The notes under the pieces: model-generated
Told to the model about the DNA's origin: nothing
Database searches by the model: none
What the model saw: only the letters and a program-made list of their open reading frames with translations
Made by a program: the position numbers and the translations under genes
Shown here: positions 46,886 to 60,243 of the stretch, one piece after another
How positions within the stretch are numbered: position 1 is the first letter of the stretch
Layout of the letters: the number at the start of each line of letters is the position of its first letter
Assembly (NCBI RefSeq): GCF_019733395.1
Contig: NZ_JAIHOO010000001.1
Coordinates: 372,001-436,000 of the forward strand
Reading direction: 5' to 3'
Length of the DNA: 64,000 bases
Source of the DNA: Lysobacter sp. BMK333-48F3
GTDB taxonomy: Bacteria > Pseudomonadota > Gammaproteobacteria > Xanthomonadales > Xanthomonadaceae

Positions 46886-48766
46886 TCAGGCAGTCTCGTA
46901 CATCGCCATCCAGTCGGCTTCGGCCCGGGCCAGCTCGGCGGCGACCTGCTCGCGCTGCCGGGCCAGTTCGGCGGCGTTGTCGCCGCCGCCGGCGTACTTG
47001 GTCGGGTCGGCCAGATCCATGTCCAGGGTATGCAGCTTGGATTCCAGCTCGGCCACGCGCTTTTCCGCCTCGGCCAGCTTGGCCGGGTTGACCTTGCGCC
47101 CGCCCTTGCCGGAACCCGCGCCCTTGCCGGACGCGGCCGCCGCGGTCGCCTTGGCTGCGGCCTTGGCCACCGCCGCGCCCTTGCCGTCGTTGCTGTTGTC
47201 GCGCGTGCGCAGCCACACCGCATAGGCGTCGAGGTCGCCGTCGAACGGCTGCGCCACGCCGTCTGCCACGCGCCAGAAGGTTTCGCAGACCAGGCCGATC
47301 AGGTGGCGGTCGTGCGAGACCAGCACGATCGCGCCGGGGAAATCCGACAGCGCTTCGGCCAGGGCCTCGCGCACGTCCAGGTCCAAGTGGTTGGTCGGTT
47401 CGTCGAGCAGCAACACGTTGGGCTTGCGCCAGGCGATCATCGCCAGGGCCAGGCGCGCGCGCTCGCCGCCGGAGAACCCGTCGACCGATTCGAAGGCGCG
47501 GTCGCCGGGGAAATTCCACTTGCCGAGGAAGTCGCGCAGTTGCTGGGTCGGCACGCCCGGGGCGATCTCGGCCAGATGGTCGATCGGGCTGACCCCGGCG
47601 TGCAGCGACTCGACCGTGTGCTGGGCGAAGTAGCCGATGCGCAGGTCGGGGTGGCCGCCGCGTTCGCCGGTGAGCAGTTCCAGTTCGCCGACCAGCGACT
47701 TCACCAGGGTCGACTTGCCCGCGCCGTTGGGGCCGAGCAAGGCGATGCGGTCGCCGGCTTCGAGAATGAAGCTGACGTCGTCCAGCACGACGTGGTCGCC
47801 GTAGCCGCAATCGGCGTGGATCAGGCGCAGCAGGGCGTGCGGCAGCTTGACCGGCGCCGGGAACTCGATCCGCATCGCGCGCTCGACCCGCACCGCCTCG
47901 GTGCCGACCATCTTGGCCAGGCGCTTGACCCGCGACTGCGCCTGCTTGGCCTTGGCCGCGCTGGCGCTGAAACGGTCGATGAAGCTCTGCAGGTGGGCGC
48001 GTTCGGCCATCTGCTTTTCGTGGGTGATCTGCTGCAGGCGCAGGTGTTCGGCGCGCTGGCGTTCGAAGGCGGTGTAATCGCCGGTGTACAGCTTGGCCTT
48101 GCCGTCGTGCAGATGCAGGGTGTGGGTGGTGACTTCGTCGAGGAACTCGCGGTCGTGCGAGATCAGCAGCAAGGTGCCCGGGTACTTGAGCAGCCACTGT
48201 TCCAGCCACAGCACCGCGTCCAGGTCCAGGTGGTTGGTCGGTTCGTCGAGCAGCAGCAGGTCCGACGGGGTCATCAGCGCGCGGGCCAGGTTCAGGCGCA
48301 CCCGCCAGCCGCCGGAGAACTCCTTGACCGCGCGTTCGTGGGTGTCGGCGCTGAAGCCCAGGCCATGCAGCAGCTTGCCGGCGCGCGCGGTGGCGTCGTA
48401 GCCGCCGAGCTCTTCCAGCTGATGGTGGGCCTCGGCCACCGCCTCCCAGTCCTCGCGTTCGACCGCTTCGCGCTCGGCGACGATGACCTGGTAGACCCGG
48501 CTGTCGCCGGACAGGACGAAGTCCAGCGCCGGGTCGGACAGGGCCGGGGTTTCCTGGGCCACGCTGGCGATGCGCACCCGGTTGGGCACGTCGATGTCGC
48601 CGCGGTCGGCCTCGACTTCGCCCTGGATCGCCGCGAACAGCGAGGACTTGCCGGTGCCGTTGCGGCCGATCACACCGACCCGCCAGCCCGCATGCAGGGC
48701 CAGGTCGACTTGGGACAGCAGCAGGCGTTCGCCGCGCCGCAGGGCGAAATCACGGAAGGAAATCAT
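46886..48766 (-). CDS. ABC-F family ATPase (YheS-like)
   Basis: 626 residues with two ABC domains. Walker A GRNGTGKSSL and GPNGAGKSTL; signatures FSGGWRVRLNLARALM and FSGGERARLALAMI; Walker B LLLLDEPTNHLDLDAV and VLLLDEPTNHLDLDVR. A linker (about 245-300) is the P-site tRNA interaction motif. The C-terminus has a Lys/Ala-rich part and a coiled coil (KRVAELESKLHTLDMDLADP). ABC-F proteins act on stalled ribosomes; it has no membrane domain. Confidence 0.93.
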   Translation of the reverse strand: MISFRDFALRRGERLLLSQVDLALHAGWRVGVIGRNGTGKSSLFAAIQGEVEADRGDIDVPNRVRIASVAQETPALSDPALDFVLSGDSRVYQVIVAEREAVEREDWEAVAEAHHQLEELGGYDATARAGKLLHGLGFSADTHERAVKEFSGGWRVRLNLARALMTPSDLLLLDEPTNHLDLDAVLWLEQWLLKYPGTLLLISHDREFLDEVTTHTLHLHDGKAKLYTGDYTAFERQRAEHLRLQQITHEKQMAERAHLQSFIDRFSASAAKAKQAQSRVKRLAKMVGTEAVRVERAMRIEFPAPVKLPHALLRLIHADCGYGDHVVLDDVSFILEAGDRIALLGPNGAGKSTLVKSLVGELELLTGERGGHPDLRIGYFAQHTVESLHAGVSPIDHLAEIAPGVPTQQLRDFLGKWNFPGDRAFESVDGFSGGERARLALAMIAWRKPNVLLLDEPTNHLDLDVREALAEALSDFPGAIVLVSHDRHLIGLVCETFWRVADGVAQPFDGDLDAYAVWLRTRDNSNDGKGAAVAKAAAKATAAAASGKGAGSGKGGRKVNPAKLAEAEKRVAELESKLHTLDMDLADPTKYAGGGDNAAELARQREQVAAELARAEADWMAMYETA

Positions 48767-48971
48767 CCCGATATGGTCGCATGACTGATCGGCATTTGCT
48801 CATGAGGACATGTTCGGCCGCGGCCGCGACCGCCGTCGAATAATCGCTCCGTCGGTATCCGACCGCCCCCACGCGCCAATCCGGACGCCTTCTGCGGCAA
48901 AGCGCGCCACGCGCCGGCCGCAGCGGCGGCGTTCGGCCCGGCGTCCCCCGCTCGATCCGTCCGGAGTCTCC

Positions 48972-51374
<2,403 letters not shown>

Positions 51375-51400
51375 ACCCGCTACGCGCTTGAACCGCCCCC

Positions 51401-51428
51401 CGAAGGCCGCATTGCGGCCTTCGTTTTT
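51401..51428 (+). terminator. Terminator after the TonB receptor gene
   Basis: CGAAGGCCGC and GCGGCCTTCG form a 10-bp stem followed by TTTTT at 51424-51428. Confidence 0.92.
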
Positions 51429-51452
51429 GCCGTTGCCGTTGCCGTTGCCGTA
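51429..51452. repeat. GCCGTT hexamer tandem array
   Basis: Three perfect GCCGTT units and a fourth ending GCCGTA directly after the terminator. Confidence 0.85.
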
Positions 51453-51622
51453 ATGAGCTTGGCGCCGTATCGAACTCGCGATAGCAACTCGTAGCCCCGA
51501 AGGGCGGCCCGCAAGGATGCGGGCCGTGCGCAGCCAGGCCAGGGATGGCCTGTGCGGAGCAGCCCCGCGCGAACTTCGTCCCATAGTGGCTTTTGATTCG
51601 AAACAGTTATGGCGTTTTCTTT

Positions 51623-51660
51623 GGTCACTTTCTTTGTCGCCTTGGACAAAGAAAGTGACC
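51623..51660. repeat. Perfect 16-bp stem-loop repeat
   Basis: GGTCACTTTCTTTGTC faces GACAAAGAAAGTGACC around a 6-base loop. This is an intergenic palindromic repeat I associate with xanthomonads. The wider 51375-52190 region has no gene I can support; besides the features listed it holds further small hairpins near 51505-51560. Confidence 0.8.
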
Positions 51661-51731
51661 CGGCCGCTTGCGGACGGAAGCTTTGCTTTTGAAGCCTTCG
51701 AATACAGACGCCGCGAGACCGCAGCAGCTCG

Positions 51732-51883
51732 GTCGCGGCTTGCGCCGCTCCTACAGGGGGCGCAGGACAAAGACGCGGCGAACGGGCTAGATGGCGGTCG
51801 CGGCTTACGCCGCTCCTACAGGGGCGCAGGACAAAGACGCGGCGAACGGGCGGGATGGCGGTCGCGGCTTACGCCGCTCCTAC
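51732..51883. repeat. Direct array of three REP-like copies
   Basis: GTCGCGGCTTRCGCCGCTCC copies at 51732-51754, 51797-51819 and 51861-51883, all in the same orientation. The last two are part of a 64-base unit (GCGCAGGACAAAGACGCGGC...) that is tandemly duplicated with two base changes. Confidence 0.9.
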
Positions 51884-52190
51884 AGGAAGCACGCGCCGCC
51901 GCTGCGCGGTCTCGCGCAAATTCACATGGCGCATACGCGAAGCGGCGCATCGGGCTGAATCGGCATTCATGCGCGCGGCCTAGCCGCGCCGCCGCACACC
52001 GCCTGCGCCCGCTTGCGGACAAACCCCTGAAATCCAGGCCCGCAGCCTGCGCGCCGTTCGTCGCCGGCCCGGCCGACCGGATAAAAATCAAGCAGAAACA
52101 ATCATTTGCAAGCATCGAAATCGGCGAAAACACTTGCGCCGAAACCCTGCTTGCACACATTCTTGCAAGGACCAGACCACAGGAGAGCCG

Positions 52191-53882
52191 ATGCACCACA
52201 CGTCCCTGATCGCGATTCTGGTAGCCGGCTTCGTCCTGGCCTTCATCTTCGGAATGATCGCGCAACGCCTGCGGCTGTCGCCGCTGGTGGGCTACCTCAT
52301 CGCCGGCATCGTCGCCGGCCCCTTCACGCCCGGTTTCGTCGGCGACCAGACCCTGGCGCCGCAGTTGGCCGAGATCGGCGTCATCCTGCTGATGTTCGGC
52401 GTCGGCCTGCACTTCTCGCTGCGCGACCTGCTCGAGGTCAAGGGCATCGCCCTGCCCGGCGCGGTGGTGCAGATCGTGGTCGCCACCGCCCTGGGCTGGG
52501 GCATGGCGTGGATGTTGGGGTGGTCGCACGGCGCGGGACTGGTGTTCGGCCTGGCCTTGTCGGTCGCCAGCACCGTGGTGCTGTTGCGGGCGTTGGAAGA
52601 ACGGCGCCTGGTCGAGACCGGCAAAGGCCGGATCGCGGTCGGCTGGCTGATCGTCGAGGACCTGGCGATGGTGCTGGCCCTGGTGCTGCTGCCGGCGCTG
52701 TCGGGCCTGCTCAAGGGCGAGGCCACCGACGGCGCGCAGATCTGGTCGCAGTTGTTCACCACCCTGGCCAAGGTCGGCGCCTTCATCGCGGTGATGCTGA
52801 TCGTCGGCCGGCGGGTGATCCCGTGGATCCTCGAGCGCGTCGCCGGCACCGGTTCGCGCGAACTGTTCACCCTGTGCGTGCTGGCCATCGCCCTGGGCGT
52901 GGCGTTCGGCTCGGCCGAATTGTTCGGGGTATCGTTCGCGCTCGGCGCGTTCTTCGCCGGGATGATGCTCAACGAATCCGAATTCAGCCATCAGGCCGCC
53001 AACGAAACCCTGCCGCTGCGCGACGCCTTCGCGGTGCTGTTCTTCGTCTCGGTCGGCATGCTGTTCAACCCGATGATCCTGATCCAGGAGCCGCTGGAAG
53101 TGCTGGCGGTGTTCGCGATCATCGTGCTCGGCAAGTCGGTGGCCGCGTACGCCATCGTGCGCGCGTTCGGCAAGCCGCACACCACCGCGCTGATGATTTC
53201 CGCCAGCCTGGCCCAGATCGGCGAGTTCTCCTTCATCCTCGCCACCCTCGGCCTGGACCTGGAGATCCTGCCCAAGGAAGGCCAGGACCTGATCCTGGCC
53301 GGCGCGCTGCTGTCGATCATCGTCAATCCGCTGCTGTTCGCCTGGCTGGACCGCAAGCAGGCGCGCGAAGCCGCGGCGCTGCAGGAGGCCAAGACCGATC
53401 CGGTGGTGCCGTCGGTGCCGGCCGACATCGACCGGCACGTGATCCTGATCGGCTACGGCCGGGTCGGCAGCGAACTGGCGCGGCTGCTGACCGACCGCGG
53501 CGTGCCGCTGGTGGTGATCGACGGCGAAGACAGCCTGATCGCCAAGGCGCGCGCCGCCGGCCTGCCGGCGATCCTCGGCAACGCGGTCAACGAGCGGGTA
53601 CTGCGCGAGGCGGTACCGGAGCGCGCGACCACGGTGATGCTGGCGATCCCGCAGGCGCTGGAGGCCGGCGAGATCATCGCCAAGCTGCGCGAGATCAACC
53701 CGGGCCTGAGCATCGTCGCCCGCGCGCACAGCGACAACGAAGTCCGGCACCTGCTCGAACACGGCGCCGACGGCGCGGTGATGGCCGAGCGCGAGCTGGC
53801 CCACAGCCTGGCGGAAATGGTCATGGCCGCGCCGGTGTATCGTGGCGGCCGCCATCTGCCGCCGTCGACCGCGCTGACCTGA
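52191..53882 (+). CDS. ybaL: CPA2-family cation/proton antiporter (YbaL/KefB-like) with TrkA-N domain
   Basis: 563 residues from ATG 52191 with a site AGGAG at 52182-52186. About 12 membrane helices (LIAILVAGFVLAFIFGMIAQ ... LIVEDLAMVLALVLLPALSG) and then a TrkA-N (RCK) Rossmann domain (about 415-535, VILIGYGRVGSELARLL) that binds nucleotide and gates transport. It is probably a glutathione- or stress-regulated K+/H+ antiporter. The symbol is by family resemblance. yceH follows after 44 bases. Confidence 0.88.
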   Translation: MHHTSLIAILVAGFVLAFIFGMIAQRLRLSPLVGYLIAGIVAGPFTPGFVGDQTLAPQLAEIGVILLMFGVGLHFSLRDLLEVKGIALPGAVVQIVVATALGWGMAWMLGWSHGAGLVFGLALSVASTVVLLRALEERRLVETGKGRIAVGWLIVEDLAMVLALVLLPALSGLLKGEATDGAQIWSQLFTTLAKVGAFIAVMLIVGRRVIPWILERVAGTGSRELFTLCVLAIALGVAFGSAELFGVSFALGAFFAGMMLNESEFSHQAANETLPLRDAFAVLFFVSVGMLFNPMILIQEPLEVLAVFAIIVLGKSVAAYAIVRAFGKPHTTALMISASLAQIGEFSFILATLGLDLEILPKEGQDLILAGALLSIIVNPLLFAWLDRKQAREAAALQEAKTDPVVPSVPADIDRHVILIGYGRVGSELARLLTDRGVPLVVIDGEDSLIAKARAAGLPAILGNAVNERVLREAVPERATTVMLAIPQALEAGEIIAKLREINPGLSIVARAHSDNEVRHLLEHGADGAVMAERELAHSLAEMVMAAPVYRGGRHLPPSTALT

Positions 53883-53926
53883 GCCCGCGCCCACGACTCT
53901 TTCCCACGACCTGCTGCGATACCGTC

Positions 53927-54610
53927 ATGAGCGAAGCCACCGACCCGACCCCGACCCAGGACGCTTCCGAATCCGCCGCGCCGCAACTCAGCGCGGCCGA
54001 GGCGCGGATCGTCGCCTGCCTGATCGAGAAAGAGGCGACCACGCCCGACGTCTACCCGCTGACCCTCAACGCCATCGTCACCGCCTGCAACCAGAAGACC
54101 GCGCGCGAGCCGACGATGCAGTTGGAGCAGGGCGAGATCGCCAACGCCCTGCGCCGGCTGGAACCGCGCGGCTGGGTCAAGTCGCAGCACACCGCGCGCG
54201 CCGAGCGCTATTCCCACCGCGCCGCGGCGGTGCTGGACCTGACCCGTCCGCAGGCGGCGCTGGTCGCCCTGCTGATGCTGCGCGGCCCGCAGACCGCTTA
54301 CGAGCTGCTGTCGCGCAGCGAGCGCCTGGCCAAGTTCGATTCGGTCGGCGACGTGCAGTACGCGCTGGAGCGCCTGGCCCAGCACAGCCCGCCGCTGGTG
54401 CGGATGCTGGGGCGGCAGAGCGGCCAGCGCGAAGACCGCTACGGCCATCTGCTTAGCGGCGAGCCGGTCTGGCACGGCAGCGCGCACGACGCCGGGCATG
54501 GCGACGGCGGCGGCTCGGCCGAGGCGCAGTCGGCCCTGGTCGAACGGATCGAAGCGTTGGAAGCGAAGCTCGCCGAACTGGAAGCGCGGCTGGAGGCGGC
54601 GGGGGCCTAG
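53927..54610 (+). CDS. yceH: DUF480 protein YceH
   Basis: 227 residues from ATG 53927. It has the DUF480 winged-helix pair: ARIVACLIEKEATTPDVYPL, NQKTAREPTMQLEQGEIANA and ALVALLMLRGPQTAYELLSR. The C-terminus is a coiled coil (LVERIEALEAKLAELEARLE). Function not known. It follows the antiporter on the same strand. Confidence 0.92.
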   Translation: MSEATDPTPTQDASESAAPQLSAAEARIVACLIEKEATTPDVYPLTLNAIVTACNQKTAREPTMQLEQGEIANALRRLEPRGWVKSQHTARAERYSHRAAAVLDLTRPQAALVALLMLRGPQTAYELLSRSERLAKFDSVGDVQYALERLAQHSPPLVRMLGRQSGQREDRYGHLLSGEPVWHGSAHDAGHGDGGGSAEAQSALVERIEALEAKLAELEARLEAAGA

Positions 54611-54684
54611 CTCCGTCGACGGGATGCCCTTAGCTTCTGCTGAAGCGGCGTCCCACGGGATTTGTTGCGCTCGTAAGCCGTGGC

Positions 54685-55608
54685 TCAGGCTTGCAGCGGC
54701 AGGTAGACGTCGGTGCGCAGCAAGGCCTGCGGCACTTGATCGGGATCGTCCAGGTAATCGTGGTAGAGCGGCGCGTCGCCGATGCGCTCGCCGCTGGCCG
54801 GCAGCCAGCGCGCGAGCAGCGCATCGGTCAACGCCTCCAGGCCGTCGAAGGCGCCGACATGGCGCACCCGAGCGTAGCGCCCGCCGCCCAGCCGCAGCAG
54901 GCGCAGGCCCGGTGCGCCCGCCAGGTCCAGGTCCGCGCCCAGCGCCAGCATGCAGTCGAAGCGGCATTGCGGCTCGGCCACGTCGCGACGGTCGTCCACG
55001 GCCACGCCGTACAGACCCTGCAGCCGGTCCAGCAGACCGTGCTCGCCGGCCCAGCCGAACAGGCGCTCGTAGCCGGCGTGCTTGGCCTGGTAACCGCCTT
55101 CCACCCGCAGCGCCACGACCTGGAACGGATCGATGCTGACCACTTCGACCCGCAGCGGCGGAGCGTCTTCGCCCTGCTCCGGCTGCGGCGGCTGCGCCAG
55201 CCGGTCGATCTCGCGCCATAGCCGCTGCGGTTCGGCGCGCAGCTCGCTAGGCGCGGTGCCCAGGCTTTGGCGCAGCGCGCGGGTGAAGGCCTGCGGGCTC
55301 TGGTAGCCGACCGCGAGCGCGGCATCGGTGACGCTGCGCTGTTCGCTGGCGAGCAGGCGCAGCCCCTGCAGCAGGCGCAGCCGGGCTACGGTCTGGCCGG
55401 TGGTCTCGCCGGTCATCGCGCGGTACACGCGGTGGAAGTGGAACGGCGAGAACGCCGCCGCTTCGGCCAGTCGGCCCAGCTCGGGCGGCTCTTCGCCCTG
55501 GGCGATGGCGCGTTCGATCAGGGCGATCGCGCGCTCGATGCGGCGCTGGTGCGCGTCGCGGGTGCCGGCTTTGAGCGCGGGACGTGCGGCTTCGTTGACG
55601 GGGGCCAT
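54685..55608 (-). CDS. AraC-family regulator with GyrI-like effector domain
   Basis: 307 residues from ATG 55608. Residues about 20-120 carry the two HTH motifs (LGRLAEAAAFSPFHFHRVYR and SVTDAALAVGYQSPQAFTRA); the C-terminal ~155 residues (VEVVSIDPFQVVALRVEGGY ... YLPLQA) are a GyrI/Rob-like small-molecule binding domain. It would bind DNA and sense a drug-like ligand. The target gene is not shown by its neighbours. Confidence 0.92.
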   Translation of the reverse strand: MAPVNEAARPALKAGTRDAHQRRIERAIALIERAIAQGEEPPELGRLAEAAAFSPFHFHRVYRAMTGETTGQTVARLRLLQGLRLLASEQRSVTDAALAVGYQSPQAFTRALRQSLGTAPSELRAEPQRLWREIDRLAQPPQPEQGEDAPPLRVEVVSIDPFQVVALRVEGGYQAKHAGYERLFGWAGEHGLLDRLQGLYGVAVDDRRDVAEPQCRFDCMLALGADLDLAGAPGLRLLRLGGGRYARVRHVGAFDGLEALTDALLARWLPASGERIGDAPLYHDYLDDPDQVPQALLRTDVYLPLQA

Positions 55609-55706
55609 CGCGGTGTCCTCTGGGAGGTCGGGCGGGATGCGGCCAGGATGGCCCGCGCCGGCGCCGCCGGCGGTTCCGATCTTGCGCTTTCGCGCCCCGC
55701 CGCGGC

Positions 55707-56447
55707 TCAGACGCTGGCCGCGAACCCCACCAGCACGGCGGCCTCCACCGCTTCGGCCAGGGCGCCGCAGCAATCGCCGGTCATGCCCTGCAGGCGCTCG
55801 CGCCAGGCCCGGCGCCACAACGCGAACACCAGCAGCGCCAGGCCCAGCGCCAGCGCACCGCGCCAACCCGCCAGGGCGCAGGCCGCGGCGCTGATCAGCA
55901 ATGCGGCGATGCAGGCCGCGCGCGGCGCGGCGACCAGGGACTGGCCGAGCCCGCCGCTGCGCACATAGGGCGTGCTCAGAAACGCCAGGGTCAGGGCCGC
56001 GCGCGCCAGCACCGGCGCCAGCAGCAGCGCCGCCCAAGCCGGCGCCGGCAGGCTGGCCAGCGCGGCGAATTTCAGCACCAGGACCAGCACCACCGCGACC
56101 ACGCCGACCGGGCCGCTGCGCGGATCCTTCATGATCGCCAGGGTGCGCTCGCGCCGTTCCTGCGCGGTCGCGCCCATGCCGCCGACCCAGCCATCGGCGC
56201 TGTCGGCCAGGCCGTCCAGGTGCAGGGCTCCGGTCAGGCCGACCCAGGCCGTCAGCAGCAGCGCCGCCGACAGCAGCGGCGGCCGGGTCTGCAAGGCCCA
56301 GGCCAGTGCGCACAGCAGCGCGCCGATCGCCAATCCCGCGGCCGGGTACCAGGCCAGCGAGCGCGTCTGCGCCTGCGGATCCTCGAACACCCGCGCCGGC
56401 ACCGGAATCCGGGTCAGGAACCCGATCGCCGCCAGCAGCGCGCGCAT
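55707..56447 (-). CDS. cobS: Adenosylcobinamide-GDP ribazoletransferase (cobalamin synthase)
   Basis: 246 residues, multi-spanning membrane protein. It joins adenosylcobinamide-GDP and alpha-ribazole(-phosphate), the final condensation in B12 making. The acidic motif HLDGLADSADGWVGGMG is present. Its ATG overlaps the cobC stop (TGATG), so it is the last gene of the operon. Confidence 0.94.
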   Translation of the reverse strand: MRALLAAIGFLTRIPVPARVFEDPQAQTRSLAWYPAAGLAIGALLCALAWALQTRPPLLSAALLLTAWVGLTGALHLDGLADSADGWVGGMGATAQERRERTLAIMKDPRSGPVGVVAVVLVLVLKFAALASLPAPAWAALLLAPVLARAALTLAFLSTPYVRSGGLGQSLVAAPRAACIAALLISAAACALAGWRGALALGLALLVFALWRRAWRERLQGMTGDCCGALAEAVEAAVLVGFAASV

Positions 56448-57085
56448 CAACCGCCGACCGGGTCCGCTTCGAGGCGTTCGCTGCGCTCGGCGCGGTGCAG
56501 CGGATGGCCGGCGCCGAGCGGCGCGCTGGCCGACGCCGGCGGCGGCCACGGCAACGGGTGCAGCGAGGCGTGGCCGACGTCGATCGCCAGCATGTCGCTG
56601 TAACGGCGCCCGGCGGCCAGGCAGCGCAGCAGGCGGATCACCCCGCCGTGGGTGATCACCAGCACGCGTCGGCCGGCATGCTGCTGGGCCAGGTCGTGGG
56701 TCGCCGCGACCAGCCGAGCGGTGAAGGCCTCGAAGGTTTCCGCGCCCGGCGGCGGGTAGGCGACCGGGTCGGCCCAGAACTGCGCCAGCGCCTCGCTCTG
56801 GTGGGCGGCGATGGCGTCGACCGAGCGCCCCTGCCAGTCGCCGAAGTCGTACTCGACCAGGCGCGGTTCCAGGCTCAACGGCAGCCCGCGCGACTGCGAC
56901 AGGTCGCGCGCGAACGCGGCGCAACGCTGCAGGGGCGAGCTGACCACCGCATCCCATTCGCGCCCGCGCACCGCGTCGCGCATCTGCCGCCAGCCGAGCT
57001 CCAACAGGCTGTCGTCGAGCTGTCCGCGATAGCTGCGATGGCCGGTGTCGCCATGGCGCAGCAGGTCGATCTGGGCAAGCGTCAT
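56447..57085 (-). CDS. cobC: Histidine phosphatase, likely alpha-ribazole phosphatase
   Basis: 212 residues. The RHG motif is DLLRHGDTGHRS, followed by VVSSPLQRCAAFA and the second His in LVITHGGVIRLL. In this operon it would remove phosphate from alpha-ribazole-5'-phosphate or from adenosylcobalamin-5'-phosphate. It is coupled with cobS and lies 46 bases after cobT. Confidence 0.88.
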   Translation of the reverse strand: MTLAQIDLLRHGDTGHRSYRGQLDDSLLELGWRQMRDAVRGREWDAVVSSPLQRCAAFARDLSQSRGLPLSLEPRLVEYDFGDWQGRSVDAIAAHQSEALAQFWADPVAYPPPGAETFEAFTARLVAATHDLAQQHAGRRVLVITHGGVIRLLRCLAAGRRYSDMLAIDVGHASLHPLPWPPPASASAPLGAGHPLHRAERSERLEADPVGG

Positions 57086-57131
57086 CGCTTCGGCTCCGTT
57101 CCGTGTGCGCGTCGAGCGGTGGGAGCCCCCA

Positions 57132-58217
57132 TCATGCCCGCTCCGCGTGACCGGTGGAGACGCCGGCTTGTATGAAAGTCGCCATTTCGCCATGCAGCGC
57201 ACAGGACAGGCGCAGCAGCGGTACCGCGACCGCGGCGCCGCTGGCTTCGCCCAGGCGCATGCCCAGGTCGAGCAAGGGTTGCGCCCGCAACGCGTCCAAC
57301 ACCGCGGCGTGGCCGCGCTCCTGCGAACGGTGCGCGTACAGCAGCCAGGGCTCGCAGCCCGGATTGAGCGCGCGCGCGGCCAGCGCGGCGACGCTGGCGA
57401 TGAAACCGTCGACCAGCACCGCCAGGCCGGCCTGGGCCGCGGCGAGGTAGGCGCCGGCCAGCGCCGCGATCTCGAAGCCGCCGAGCCGGCGCAGCCGCTC
57501 GGCCGCGACCTGCGCCGCATCGCCCGGCCCGGCCGACGCGTGCAGGGCCAAGGCGCGTTCGATCACTACGATCTTGTGCTCGATCCCGGCCGCGTCCAGG
57601 CCGGTGCCGGCGCCGGCCAGTTCCGCCGGCGCGCGCCCCAGCAACGCGCAGGCCAGGGCCGCCGCCGCGGTGGTGTTGGCGATGCCCATCTCGCCGCCGA
57701 CGAACAACTGCGCGCCGTGCTCGCGCGCCCGGCGCACGCTGTCGGCGCCGGCGGCCAATGCGGCTTGCAGCTGCGCCGGAGTCATCGCCGCGTCCTGGCA
57801 GAAGTTGGCGCTGGACGGCGCGATCCGGATGCGCCGCACGCCGGCGATCGGGCCGGGGTCGTTGACCGTGCCCAGGTCGACCACGTCCAGGTGCGCGCCG
57901 AGGCTGCGCGCCAGCACCGCGATCGCCGCGCCGCCGCCGGCGAAGTTGCGCAGCATTTCGCCGGTCACCGCTTGCGGAAACGCCGATACGCCCTCGGCGG
58001 CGACGCCGTGGTCGGCGGCGAACACCGAAATCCAGACCCGATCGACGGTCGGCGTCGACGTGCCTTGCAGGCCGGCCAGGCGGATCGCCAGGTCCTCCAG
58101 CCGGCCCAGCGAACCGGGCGGTTTGGTCAGTTGGCCCTGGCGCGCCTGCGCCTGCGCCTGGACCTCGGCCTGCGGCTGCGCGCACGCGCGCCGCCACCAC
58201 GATGCATCGTCGTTCAT
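57132..58217 (-). CDS. cobT: Nicotinate-nucleotide-dimethylbenzimidazole phosphoribosyltransferase
   Basis: 361 residues from ATG 58217. It activates the lower ligand by making alpha-ribazole-5'-phosphate. Landmarks are [52 protein letters not shown] and [11 protein letters not shown]. The ATG overlaps the cobU stop by ATGA. Confidence 0.95.
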   Translation of the reverse strand: MNDDASWWRRACAQPQAEVQAQAQARQGQLTKPPGSLGRLEDLAIRLAGLQGTSTPTVDRVWISVFAADHGVAAEGVSAFPQAVTGEMLRNFAGGGAAIAVLARSLGAHLDVVDLGTVNDPGPIAGVRRIRIAPSSANFCQDAAMTPAQLQAALAAGADSVRRAREHGAQLFVGGEMGIANTTAAAALACALLGRAPAELAGAGTGLDAAGIEHKIVVIERALALHASAGPGDAAQVAAERLRRLGGFEIAALAGAYLAAAQAGLAVLVDGFIASVAALAARALNPGCEPWLLYAHRSQERGHAAVLDALRAQPLLDLGMRLGEASGAAVAVPLLRLSCALHGEMATFIQAGVSTGHAERA

Positions 58218-58758
58218 TGTTCGACTCCTGCTATCGCGCCCGTCCCGCCCAGCGCGGGCGGCGCGCCTTTCAAAACCAGAGGAAGGCCCGCGGCGACGAA
58301 CAGCACCTGCGGGCACAACGCGCCCAGCGCCTGGTGCAGCCGCCCGGCCTCGTCGACATAGCGGCGGCTGACCTCGCCCATCGGCACCACCCCGAGCCCG
58401 ACCTCGTTGCTGACCAGCAGCACCCGTCCCGGCAGCGACGGCAGGGTCGCCAGCAGGTCGGCGCGTTCGCGCTCGAACGCGGCCGGTTCGGCGCCGAACA
58501 ACAGATTGCTCAGCCACAGGGTCAGGCAGTCGACCAGCACGCAGCGCTGCGGCGCGGCATGCGCGCGCAAGGCCGCGGCCAGGGCGATCGGCTCTTCGAT
58601 ACAGCCCCAGTGCGCCGGCCGGCGCGCGCGGTGATGGGCGATGCGTTCGGCCATTTCCGCGTCGCCGGCCTGGCCGGTGGCGATGTAGACCACCTCGGCA
58701 TGCTCGCCGGCGATGCGTTCGGCCAGCGCGCTCTTGCCCGAGCGCGCGCCGCCGAGGA

Positions 58759-58771
<13 letters not shown>
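58214..58771 (-). CDS. cobU: Bifunctional adenosylcobinamide kinase/guanylyltransferase
   Basis: 185 residues. P-loop [34 protein letters not shown] and [20 protein letters not shown] are the other family motifs. It phosphorylates adenosylcobinamide and transfers GMP to it. It overlaps the cobQ end by 13 bases and cobT by 4. Confidence 0.95.
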
Positions 58772-60239
<1,468 letters not shown>

Positions 60240-60243
<4 letters not shown>

